20,312 nt of DNA from Pleurobrachia bachei. Its lineage: Eukaryota > Ctenophora > Tentaculata > Cydippida > Pleurobrachiidae. The stretch is from positions 81,244 through 101,555 of the forward strand of contig AVPN01000103.1 of NCBI GenBank assembly GCA_000695325.1, written 5' to 3'. Each line of letters begins with the position of its first letter. Positions within the stretch are counted from its first letter, which is position 1. This document shows, one piece after another, positions 1 through 8,837 of the stretch. Both the position numbers and the translations under genes were made by a program. The notes below the pieces were generated by a model. It was not told where the DNA came from. It made no database searches and was given only the letters and a program-made list of their open reading frames with translations.

Positions 1-317
1 ATGGTAGTACGTGTTACACCGTTGTTGTTAAACATGTGCGTATGCGTAGTTGGACCGTTACTTTCTGTAAAATGCAGGTCCTGGTTACTATACAAACTAG
101 TGCCATACGTTTTAGATTGGTTTTAGACCAGTTTTCGATAACTTTTTATGAGAAGGTCTTGAAAATTGCCATTTTTCGGCAAGCGGTATTGTCACCCCTA
201 TATGCAATATTAGGGGTGACTTCTTAACCAATGAATCGGCCCACTTTCTAATGCCTCTCTAATCTCCCCTGTCTCTATCTCTAGATCACTCAGTGAATGG
301 TCCGATACACCAGGTTA
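1..317. other. 5' flank of TMEM222, no gene recognised
   Basis: I see no recognisable coding segment in either strand before the TMEM222 start codon. The last 100 bases are pyrimidine-rich and probably hold the promoter or 5' untranslated region of TMEM222. No clear TATA box or other named element is visible. Confidence 0.4.
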
Positions 318-3300
318 ATGGGAGATGCTGCAGATGATCAACCGCCCCTGGTAGCAGAGGAAAGACAGAGCATACATAGTGCCCATATTGACGTGGAAAG
401 GCAGAGATTCCCGCATTGCATCGTTTGGACGCCCCTTCCACTTCTTAGGTAACAAGGGTGCTTTACTTTATTTTGTTATTGAAGCTTCAACGAACAACTC
501 ATTTTTTCTAAATCACAAAGTTATATTACGTAGTCACATACATCTTTATACATATTCAAAATTATTCTTCAAACTTACAGTCTCACTATAACATTATCTT
601 TTTCCGTCCATCACAATGTATAGTATTGTCCCTTATCGTCACGTCATCTCTACTTATCAAAGGTATCTTTGTTGGAATATCCCGCCACATATCCATCATT
701 AGATACTACGTTCTCCCTACCCTGAATACCCTTTCCTTTCCCATCCGCACCAAACCTCTCCTTGTGGGATCCTGGGGGGATCGATTAGTTAGTTGGGGGA
801 ATTAATTACTGAATAAAACTTTCTGGGATACAATTTCTTTGAATACTGGTGAGCGGTTGGTCACATAGTGCAGGCCAGATAGTGCAAGTGTTGCCTACGA
901 GTCGTAGATATGTAGGCTATGACGGACAATGTAATGGAACACAACTAAATTATTATTCGTTTAATACCTGTGTATTTGGAAGTGTCAGTTAGCCGGTCTG
1001 TTCCTCCTACCTTGCTTACTTTCTATAGGGATTCAATATTGTTATGAAACTTGTTGCAGAAAATAAATGTCATTTCTTTCAGAGAAGCAGTAGTTTGTTA
1101 CACAACACTGCTATGGCATAAAATGAAGTATTTTATTGGCCTTTCTGATATTTTGTTCTCTCTGCTATTTTGTTCTCGCCATTACCAATACTCTCACCAA
1201 TATTCTCAACAAATTCTCAGCACAAACTCTCTGCTATTTCATTCTTACCGTGGTACCAGATGTTCCAGGTGCTTTACCCGCCACCAGCTCCCTCATTGCT
1301 GCTTTAGCTTCATCTGCACTCTTCTTAGGGAACCTTTTGGCAGACAGCTCATCTAGTATTACACCGAACTCTTTCACTGTAATGGTCCTTCCACCCTTAC
1401 TGTGGTGGGATAAGAGACATGATTATTGATTAATCAGGAATAGTTGGTGATTAATGATTTAGATTGAATCGGAACTGATACATGTTAGATAATCTCTTTC
1501 GACCCTCTCTCCGTGCCCGTAAAGGAGGGTTAGAACATTGTCACTCAACTACGTACGGTTTGTGTTTTGAGAAGATGATATCCACATCGGTTGATGTCAC
1601 TAATTTCCCCATGATCCCAGTATCTTTACACAGCTTGCTAAACTTCTTGTTGTCCAACTCCTTGCCAGAGCTCTTACTATCACCAAACTTTGAAAACGCA
1701 GCAAATGTCTCCTCCATTGTATGTAGCTAAATGTGAAGTGGCAGGTTTGGGGAATAAGTTGGGAAATAAATTTGGTTGGTAGGAAAAGCTTTTGTCTTTC
1801 TTAAAAAGCTTCAAATTTCGTCTCAAACAGAAAACAGAACTAGTAACGATAACAGAATATAATGCTACGGACGTGCAGGAGACCAATGTAATAGTAGAAC
1901 GGGAGGCTAAGAGTTGCTTCTTTAATTGGTCCTCTAATCGATCCCTTACTTTCTCTCTCGAGTACATCTCTGAAGTCTGAATGATATGCTATGTACTCTC
2001 AATTACTATCCTTAGTTGCAAACTATGCTAAAAACATACACAATTTAACTAACAGGGGGCGAGGGGAGCTGGCAGCGTCATAAAAACAACAAGACAAACT
2101 GGCAAAGGATGCAACAGAGCAGGGGGAGAGATGATATAACAGGGAGCTAGAGAGAGGGATAGAAGAGGGATAGTAGGGAGCTAGAGAGAGATGAATCAGG
2201 GAGCTCAGCCACCTGGGCCCTGGGTGAGGAAGTGTGCCACCTGCAGCTCGAGACTAACAAGGAATGTCTAATTCTAAAATGGACCAGTAACCAAGTTACA
2301 ACTAGATAATATCCTCATCAATTTGTCAATAAATGTCAGAACTCAGATATCGTCATTGTACTGTCATTCACACTACGAGGAGGAGTTATAATCTAGGTTA
2401 CATCAAACTAACAAGTGACACCTGATACTGTCTCACTCCCACAGCTGTAGAGTTGCTAGGCAACGTTCCTAACAACCAAACAATCTGAATGGTCACTTAT
2501 TTCACCATGCACATAACATTCGGACATGTTATTTGACTTCATTCACTCCCTGCTAACATCCCTCTCCTCCCCCACTCAGTTGGCTATTCCCCCTAACATC
2601 TCTCCTGCCCCACTCAGTTGGTTATTCCCCCTAATCGGACACACGGGTATATGCACTGCTGACGGTGTCATCCAAGATTTCTCCGGTCCTTATATGGTCA
2701 CGGTTGACAACATGGCTTTTGGAAATCCTACAAAGTACTGGCAGTTAGACCCTGCAAAGATAACTGAGATGGAATGGGATACTGCTGTGTTGAGAGCTAG
2801 CCAGGAATATAGAGGGAGGATGGTGAGTAATTGGGGAGGTCGAACTAGTCAAATAAGTGAGTGGGGGTGATGTTGATAATGTGTGATGGTTGTACATATT
2901 ACTCTCATTCATTCATGTATGGGTATTGGGTATGCTGTAACGCACCTAGCGGGGAGGTGGGGTTAGCTGCTAGAGATAGCAGGCAGTGTTACATAATCTA
3001 CCTTGATATATCATGTTACACTTTTGGTACGAGGAATGAAGAATGAGGTTAGAATTTTTATCAGTCAATGATGTCTAAAAGTAAACTAACACACCTCTCT
3101 CCCTTCAGCACAATTTATGTTGTGACAACTGTCACTCACACGTTGCCTATGCCCTGAACCTTATGGGATATGATAGAAAGAACAACTGGAATATGGTGCA
3201 CATCGCCCTGTATCTGCTGCCTTACTCCAAATTTACTGGGTATGTTGTTTATAACGACACCGTTAGTTTATAAAAAAAATGGAACTGTAGAATAATGATA

Positions 3301-3495
3301 CTCTCTCCGATTTGTATAGATAAGGATGTAGTACCTAGAATGTTCTTTCTTTAGAAAGAGAAAGAAAAAGTACTTATTTGTTGTAGTTGATTATCTAATT
3401 TGTAAAACTGCTTCAGGATTGGTGGATTTCTGAAGACCTATCTTCCCTTCTTTATAATTGTTGCTATTATTCTTGTTGTAGCATTCGTCTTCTAA
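318..3495 (+). CDS. TMEM222: TMEM222 / RTE1-like membrane protein (DUF778), exon 1 plus first copy of exons 2-4
   Basis: The coding exons are 318-448, 2618-2822, 3109-3239 and 3417-3495, all with GT-AG borders and matching phases (2, 0, 2), giving 181 residues; human TMEM222 is about 208. Exon 1 starts at the first in-frame ATG and carries the family motif [17 protein letters not shown]. Exon 2 has [19 protein letters not shown] and the [16 protein letters not shown] block. Exon 3 has the Cys/His-rich [19 protein letters not shown]. Exon 4 ends in a strongly hydrophobic helix (about residues 158-181), the membrane anchor. The family (plant RTE1, animal TMEM222) is an ER/Golgi membrane protein of uncertain biochemical role. 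Intron 1 is about 2.2 kb, unusually long here, and contains an antisense TPPP-like gene. Exons 2-4 recur at 4723-5614, so one exon 1 faces two sets of downstream exons. Confidence 0.93.
650..1717 (-). CDS. TPPP: TPPP / p25-alpha family protein, nested antisense in TMEM222 intron 1
   Basis: Four exons read on the minus strand: 1557-1717, 1249-1399, 968-1022 and 650-771. Their phases join cleanly (2, 0, 1), giving 162 residues with a TAG stop at 650-652. An in-frame TAG lies just before the ATG at 1717, which supports that start. Exon 1 gives [11 protein letters not shown] and [13 protein letters not shown], then [11 protein letters not shown]. Exon 2 gives [20 protein letters not shown] and AGKAP. 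Exon 3 gives the signature [12 protein letters not shown]. Exon 4 gives [19 protein letters not shown], including the GxGxGxxGR stretch typical of p25-alpha proteins, and a C-terminal DGYVAGY. Vertebrate TPPPs bind and bundle microtubules; short homologues occur in ciliated organisms. The length matches the short TPPP3-like form without the long disordered N-terminus. Function in tubulin binding is inferred from the family. Confidence 0.92.
1718..2170. other. Flank between TPPP-like start and the first repeated block
   Basis: This is both the 5' flank of the minus-strand TPPP-like gene and part of TMEM222 intron 1. No protein family is recognisable on either strand. The end (about 2050-2170) is purine-rich with repeated GGGAGCTAGAGAGAG-like words, which lead into the duplicated block beginning at about 2171. 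Confidence 0.4.
2568..2636 (+). repeat. Short repeat with two copies of a 3' splice site, copy 1
   Basis: Two units of the pattern CCCACTCAG-TTGGNTATTCCCCCTAA occur in tandem. The second unit supplies the acceptor (CACTCAG, ending 2617) and the first codons of TMEM222 exon 2. The equivalent place in the second block (about 4555-4740) has five units, so this is a variable-number repeat lying across an exon border. Confidence 0.8.
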
Positions 3496-4079
3496 GAAAC
3501 AACATTAACATGAAACACTGGACACCAGACACTGGACCTTCTGCATGTTATGAGTTATTGAACCAATACCAACACGACTTTGTGAGTATACTTTGTGGAG
3601 TACACAATCGATTGGACTGATTCTAAATGTTGGAGGGAAGATAAGTTCTCTCCATTAGACAGTGTGAAGGAGAACTTAACTGTGTCGGGCTGTGTCCTGT
3701 GACTGTACGGACAAGAGTACTAAATTGATCGAGCTTAGAAGTTTTTCGATGACACCAAAAGACTTTTTATTGTGTTTATTTAAATCGGGTTGTGTTTTCT
3801 GTATATTAAGTTTCTATATGCCGCATGTCATGTGATAAAATTCAGTATACGTCTAATTCATAATTCCTATCTCTCTTGGTCCCATCCCCCTGGGTCCCAC
3901 TGCACCGGTAGTTCCACTTCCCGTGTCCGACACCCCTTGTATGTATGTAACGCGCTGTACTCTCCCCGCTAACTGTCAGCACTTTTTGCACGCGCGTTCA
4001 CAACAACATTTCACAGAAATGACCTGTCTTGTGTAGGATATCTGAAGTTGCAAGCAAGTTTAGCAAGCAGAAGTGAGAT
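3496..4079 (+). other. TMEM222 3' end and methyltransferase 5' flank, first copy
   Basis: This 584-base stretch separates the TMEM222 stop codon from the first methyltransferase ATG. It is nearly identical to 5615-6198. It should contain the TMEM222 3' untranslated region (an AT-rich stretch near 3760-3785) and the methyltransferase promoter, including the GC-rich stretch with ACGCGCGTTC near 3990. No further coding segment is supported. Confidence 0.5.
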
Positions 4080-4147
4080 ATGGCTGCTAGAAGTGGAGTC
4101 ACTGCAGTGGCTAGGAGTCTTTCTTCCAAACCGATTGATTTAGATCC
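4080..4147 (+). pseudogene. Orphan copy of methyltransferase exon 1, cut before its splice donor
   Basis: These 68 bases match 6199-6266 (start MAARSGVTAVARSLSS). The copy stops one base before the end of the exon, at the block junction. In place of CCG|GTAAGA the sequence runs into TAGTAGGGAGCTAG, so the splice donor is lost and no exon 2 follows before the next block. Reading on gives a short chimeric frame that is probably meaningless. It is a by-product of the block 1 duplication or of an assembly join. Confidence 0.85.
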
Positions 4148-4554
4148 TAGTAGGGAGCTAGAGAGAGATGAATCAGGGAGCTCAGCCACCTGGGCCCTGG
4201 GTGAGGAAGTGTGCCACCTGCAGCTCGAGACTAACAAGGAATGTCTAATTTTAAAATGGACTAGTAACAAAGTTACAACTTGATAATATCCTGTCAATTT
4301 GTCAATGAATATCAGATATATCGTCATAATATCACACAATGAGGAGGACTGAGGAGTTATAATCTAGGTTTCATCAAACTAACAAATGACACCGGATACT
4401 GTTTCTCTCTCCCACAGCTGTACTGTTGCTAGGCAACGCTCCTAACAACCAAACAATCTGAAGGGTCGCTCAATAAAGGAACTCATTTCACCATGCACAT
4501 ATATAACAGTCAGACATATTATTATTTGACTTCTAATTCTTGCTAACACTCTTC

Positions 4555-4740
4555 CCCCATTCAGTTGGCTATTCCCCCTAATATCCCTCCCCCACTCAGT
4601 TGGATATTCCCCCTAACATATCCCTCTCCTCTCCCCCACTCAGTTGGCTATTCCCCCTAACATCCCTATTCCCTCTCCCCCACTCAGTTGTCTATTCCTC
4701 CTAACATCCCTCCCCCACTCAGCTGGCTATTCCCCCTAAT
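4555..4740 (+). repeat. Expanded array of 3' splice-site units (five copies)
   Basis: Five imperfect units each carry a pyrimidine tract, (C)ACTCAG or ATTCAG, and TTGG-ATTCC-CCTAA. The units differ in length (roughly 30-43 bases) by their spacer text (ACATCCCT, ACATATCCCTCTCC and so on). Only the last unit runs on to the conserved CTAATCGGACACAC of TMEM222 exon 2, so its AG (ending 4722) is the likely acceptor. The upstream AGs are possible decoy sites. Confidence 0.85.
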
Positions 4741-5614
4741 CGGACACACTGGTATCTGCACTGCTGACGGGGTGATCCAAGATTTCTCCGGTCCTTATAT
4801 GGTCACAGTGGATAACATGGCATTTGGAAATCCTACGAAGTATTGGCAGTTAGACCCTGCTAAGATCACGGAGATGGAGTGGGATACTGCTGTGTTGCGG
4901 GCTAGCCAGGAATATAGAGGCAGGATGGTGAGTGGGGAAACTAGTTAGATGTGTGAGGTGATTGGGCCGGGTGATGTTGATAATGTGTGATGGTTGTAAA
5001 TAATAAATATTACTCTCATTCATTCATGTATGGATGTATGGGTATTGGGTATGCTGTAACGCACCTAGCGGGGAGGTGGGGTTAGCTGCTAGAGATAGCA
5101 GGCAGTGTTACATAATCTACCTTGATATATCATGTTACACTTTTGGTACGAGGAATGAAGAATGAGGTTAGAATTTTTATCAGTCAATGATGTCTAAAAG
5201 TAAACTAACACACCTCTCTCCCTTCAGCACAATTTATGTTGTGACAACTGTCACTCACACGTTGCCTATGCCCTGAACCTTATGGGATATGATAGAAAGA
5301 ACAACTGGAATATGGTGCACATCGCCCTGTATCTGCTGCCCTACTCCAAATTTACTGGGTATGTTGTTTATAACGACACCGTTAGTTTATTAAAAAAATG
5401 GAACTGTAGAATAATGATACTCTCTCCGATTTGTATAGATAAGGATGTAGTACCTAGAATGTTCTTTCTTTAGAAAGAGAAAGAAAAAGTACTTATTTGT
5501 TGTAGTTGATTATCTAATTTGTAAAACTGCTTCAGGATTGGTGGATTTCTGAAGACCTATCTTCCCTTCTTTATAATTGTTGCTATTATTCTTGTTGTAG
5601 CATTCGTCTTCTAA
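4723..5614 (+). CDS. TMEM222: TMEM222 exons 2-4, second copy
   Basis: The exons are 4723-4927, 5228-5358 and 5536-5614. They have the same lengths and phases as 2618-2822, 3109-3239 and 3417-3495, and I found no amino-acid difference. There is no second exon 1 in the window, so these exons can be translated only from the exon 1 at 318-448, either by skipping the first set or because one set belongs to the other allele. All splice sites look functional (CAG acceptors; GTGAGT and GTATGT donors). Confidence 0.88.
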
Positions 5615-6198
5615 GAAACAACATTAACATGAAACACTGGACACCAGACACTGGACCTTCTGCATGTTATGAGTTATTGAACCAATACCAACACGACTTT
5701 GTGAGTATACTTTGTGGAGTACACAATCGATTGGACTGATTCTAAATGTTGGAGGGAAGATAAGTTCTCTCCATTAGACAGTGTGAAGGAGAACTTAACT
5801 GTGTCGGGCTGTGTCCTGTGACTGTACGGACAAGAGTACTAAATTGATCGAGCTTAGAAGTTTTTCGATGACACCAAAAGACTTTTTATTGTGTTTATTT
5901 AAATCGGGTTGTGTTTTCTGTATATTAAGTTTCTATATGCCGCATGTCATGTGATAAAATTCAGTATACGTCTAATTCATAATTCCTATCTCTCTTGGTC
6001 CCATCCCCCTGGGTCCCACTGCACCGGTAGTTCCACTTCCCGTGTCCGACACCCCTTGTATGTATGTAACGCGCTGTACTCTCCCCGCTAACTGTCAGCA
6101 CTTTTTGCACGCGCGTTCACAACAACATTTCACAGAAATGACCTGTCTTGTGTAGGATATCTGAAGTTGCAAGCAAGTTTAGCAAGCAGAAGTGAGAT
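5615..6198 (+). other. TMEM222 3' end and methyltransferase 5' flank, second copy
   Basis: This is the near-identical counterpart of 3496-4079. In this copy it leads into the intact methyltransferase exon 1 at 6199, so it is the likely promoter region of that gene. I cannot name specific promoter elements. Confidence 0.5.
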
Positions 6199-8527
6199 AT
6201 GGCTGCTAGAAGTGGAGTCACTGCAGTGGCTAGGAGTCTTTCTTCCAAACCGATTGATTTAGATCCGGTAAGAAGCGCGAGTTACAGTGATTATCTAATG
6301 GTGTAACAATGTGGTAATCTATTAGTTAACAATTAGCCCAAACAATAACAACTAGATCCCGACTCGATTCAAATGATAGTTCCACGATGTAAAAACTAAA
6401 AGATATTGGAACGGCTAAAAGTTTCCAAGCCGCATAAACAGGTGTAAAATCCTACTTGATCTAAAACTTGTTATTCAGGCAGGTTTGTTCAAGGATAAAG
6501 CCCTCTCGGCACGATACGACAAATTCCGACCAAAGCTGCCTACTGTCCTAATTGAGACTATTGTAGGGAAGTTATTAGGTGGACGAAGGCCTGGGTTATG
6601 GCTGGATGTGGGCTGTGGACCTGGAAATAGCACAAAGCAGTAAGTATACATTGTTAAATTACTTTTGTCACCCTCTATCGTTTACACGATAATTTTTGGT
6701 AAAACAACAACAGTTCTTCACTTATTAATGGGTCCTCACTCCTCCTAAATAAATTTAGGTTAGATTAATTAGATATCAGTTCATTATTTTGCAGGATCAT
6801 AGGACATGCAGATAGGATTCTGGGAGTGGATATTTCAGAGACACAGATTGAAGTGGCACGAAAAGCAGTTATTGACCCTTCTGTAACATTCGCTACGGTA
6901 AGTATTTACATACATTCTGATTGTTGATGAACTAGATCGAGACAGAAGATGTATCTATCACTCATCAAACCTCGCGTGATTCGGATCGAATTGACCTTCT
7001 TCCCATCAATCTGAAAAAACTTAAGAGTACTAATTAGAAAAGTAGTCACCTGCAGGGAGGGTGTGATAGCTTGCCGGCAGATTCGAACAGTGTCGATGTA
7101 ATCACTGCAGTACAGGCAGCTCACTATTTCGACTTACCCGCTTTCTTCAAAGAGGTATTAGAATGTTAACATATTACTAGCATGTTTTGTTTTCATTCTG
7201 AATAATGTACGTGAGTTTGTTTTCACAAAAAATGTCAGCCCCTTGATCATTTTGGAGCACCTAATTCATGTTTCCTAAACAAAGTTCACAGCCTCGAGAG
7301 ATATCTATCCAGCTCCGCTCTTCACGACAGGTGTCCCGATGCCTGCGAACTAGTGGGTGTGTTAACTTGATCTGCTACCCAGACCCCCATATCCCGACCT
7401 CACCCGCCCTCTCGGCCGCTCTTCACCACTACAACCTAACAACCCTCCACGGATATTTCCCTGATTCCCGTCGAGAACACTTCTCTACCCGGTACTCAAC
7501 CATCCAGTTCCCTGAGGGATGGACTCACTTCACACACGAGATAGATCTACGGTTACCCATCACATACCCTGGGTTGTTGGACCTGATTTCAACTTGGTCG
7601 GGATTCAAGAACATGTGTAATGAGCGGGAATGGAGTTTGGAGAGGGGAATTGAGGAGGTTGAGGGAGTGTTTAGAGAGTTTATCACGGAGGGGGATAAAG
7701 AGGGGGATCATGAGCTGGGGTATACTTGTACTATGGTGTCGGCTGTTAAGATTTAATTGAAGGTAAATATACATTGTTTCACATCTTTCATCTTATATTG
7801 TTTTCACCACTTTCATCTTGTCGTGTTCAGTTGTCTCACTGCACAGATGACTACCTAATCCGAACCGGAGCAGTGTGCGACGTTACAAGAGACACTCTCT
7901 CCTCGTAGGCTCGTTTGTACAAAAAACAATCCTCACCATATTTTGTGTCACAAATTGTCTGTCTCTGCACTCTAGTTTTGTTAATGAATTGTATAGGTAT
8001 TTATCTCCCCTTCTTGCCAATATTTGTTCCCTAATCATTTCCTAATTTTTCCCTAATTATTCCCTAATCATTCCCTAATTATATAATTCTAGGTCGAGCG
8101 TGTTCTAAAGCCCGGTGGTGCCCTCGCTCTGATCCTCTTCAAATCCCCCGCCTGTGTCTCTTGCTCCACTCTTGGTGATGCCCATCGATCTCTCGATGGA
8201 GTTTTGATGAGTTATGCAACGACAGCACTCCACCGATATTACCTCACCAACTACACAACCATCATCCTTCCCTGGGAGGGAGAGAGTGGGAGACACGTGG
8301 TTGAATATGACACACACGTGACATGGAATATGGAGAATACACTGGATTACCTGACTAGTTATAGTATGACAACACGGGCCTGTGAGGAGCGGGGGTTGAG
8401 CATTGAGGGGTGGAGGGAGTGGATGAGGGAGTTTTATAGGGAGTGGGGTGTTGAGGGAGAGGGAGATGAGACTTGGTGTCATACTGCCCTGATGGTCGCT
8501 ACAACGCGACCAGGAACCGACAAGTGA
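6199..8527 (+). CDS. Class I SAM-dependent methyltransferase with two alternative C-terminal exons (copy A)
   Basis: Exons 1-4 are 6199-6267, 6479-6639, 6795-6897 and 7056-7154, 144 codons ending on a codon boundary. Exon 2 carries SAM motif I, LDVGCGPGNST; exon 3 carries LGVDISETQIEVARKA, the expected second strand; exon 4 gives VDVITAVQAAHYFDLPAFFKE (motif II region). Two exons can follow. Exon 5 (7331-7756) begins VSRCLRTSGCVNLI and exon 6 (8093-8527) begins VERVLKPGGALALI. Both fit directly after FFKE, both encode the post-motif region and C-terminal half, and both end in a stop. The isoforms would be 285 and 288 residues. The fold resembles Methyltransf_11 proteins of the DDB_G0268948 or trans-aconitate methyltransferase-like group; the substrate is unknown. 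The last codons and stop of exon 6 fall within a MITE (8511-8614), so this C-terminus differs from copy B. Confidence 0.88.
7757..8092 (+). other. Intron between the two alternative terminal exons (copy A), with CCTAATTATT-type repeat
   Basis: A good donor (AAG|GTAAAT at 7763) lies six bases after the exon 5 stop codon and is conserved in copy B (11004). Near the 3' end (about 8025-8085) is a short tandem array of TTCCCTAATCA/TTCCCTAATTA words that is reduced to a single unit in copy B. The array lies just upstream of the exon 6 acceptor (TTCTAG, ending 8092), where the branch point should be. Confidence 0.6.
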
Positions 8528-8614
8528 ACAACCAATCAGAACTCGTTAGTTAGGTCACGTTGACTGGTTATCAGCCAATCAGGGACCAGTATTTCCTGAT
8601 TCGGTTGGTTCCTG
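8511..8614. mobile_element. hAT-like MITE overlapping the methyltransferase stop codon
   Basis: This 104-base element begins CAGGAACCGAC and ends TCGGTTGGTTCCTG, giving terminal inverted repeats of about 11-14 bases with mismatches and the CA...TG ends usual for hAT elements. The interior closely matches the element at 12029-12137. No matching 8-base target duplication is visible here (AACGCGAC left, AAGGGAAG right). Compared with copy B, about 25 bases containing the original last codons are missing, so insertion was followed by loss or the event was not simple. The element supplies the codons GTDK and the stop of exon 6. Confidence 0.75.
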
Positions 8615-8837
8615 AAGGGAAGGGTTTACAATACACTACTTTTTAATTTGATTAATTTAGTCTGTTATATTTGACTGGCGAATATTTAACGATGATTTAG
8701 TATTTTTTGATAGAACAAAAATCTGATTTCAACTTTTTTAAAGGAGATGAGTTGTTTTATTTCCTTTCTCTATGATAATACCCACCACCCTTCTATTATA
8801 TAGCTCGCTCATTATATCTCTATTATATAGCTCTCTC
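8528..8837 (+). promoter_or_regulatory. Intergenic region between methyltransferase and MCCC2-like gene, copy A
   Basis: Apart from the tail of the MITE, this region is AT-rich. Two repeats of TATTATATAGCTC lie within 45 bases of the MCCC2 ATG (about 8796-8835) and could act as TATA-like elements. The stretch AAATCTGATTT...AAAGGAGATGAG and the TATATAG repeats are conserved in copy B at 11692-11916. The promoter role is inferred from position only. Confidence 0.4.

Larger units (their letters stand above)
2171..4147. repeat. Duplicated block 1, first copy (TMEM222 intron 1 to methyltransferase exon 1)
   Basis: The block begins at TAGTAGGGAGCTAGAGAG and ends at the word TTAGATCC inside methyltransferase exon 1, where the second copy (4148-6266) starts at once. 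The two copies differ by scattered substitutions and indels in the first 750 bases. They are almost identical from about 2930 to 4147 (matching about 5049-6266): I noticed only single-base changes such as CCTTACTCC versus CCCTACTCC and TTATAAAAAAAATGG versus TTATTAAAAAAATGG. It may be a true tandem duplication or two alleles placed in series. Confidence 0.9.
4148..6266. repeat. Duplicated block 1, second copy
   Basis: This is the second copy of 2171-4147. It is about 140 bases longer, mainly because the splice-acceptor repeat is expanded (about 4555-4740) and because of a few short insertions near 4995 and 5035. Its right end continues into an intact methyltransferase exon 1 with a good donor, so this copy is the one joined to the rest of the downstream gene. 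Confidence 0.9.

Noticed and set aside
4080-4283. A 67-codon plus-strand frame starting at a methyltransferase-like ATG
   Set aside because: It is methyltransferase exon 1 fused to TMEM222 intron sequence at the block junction; the splice donor is missing, so it is a junction product and not a separate gene.
4555-4740. CRISPR-like repeat array
   Set aside because: The units are imperfect, the spacers are themselves similar, and each unit is a copy of a splice-acceptor/exon border in a eukaryotic gene.
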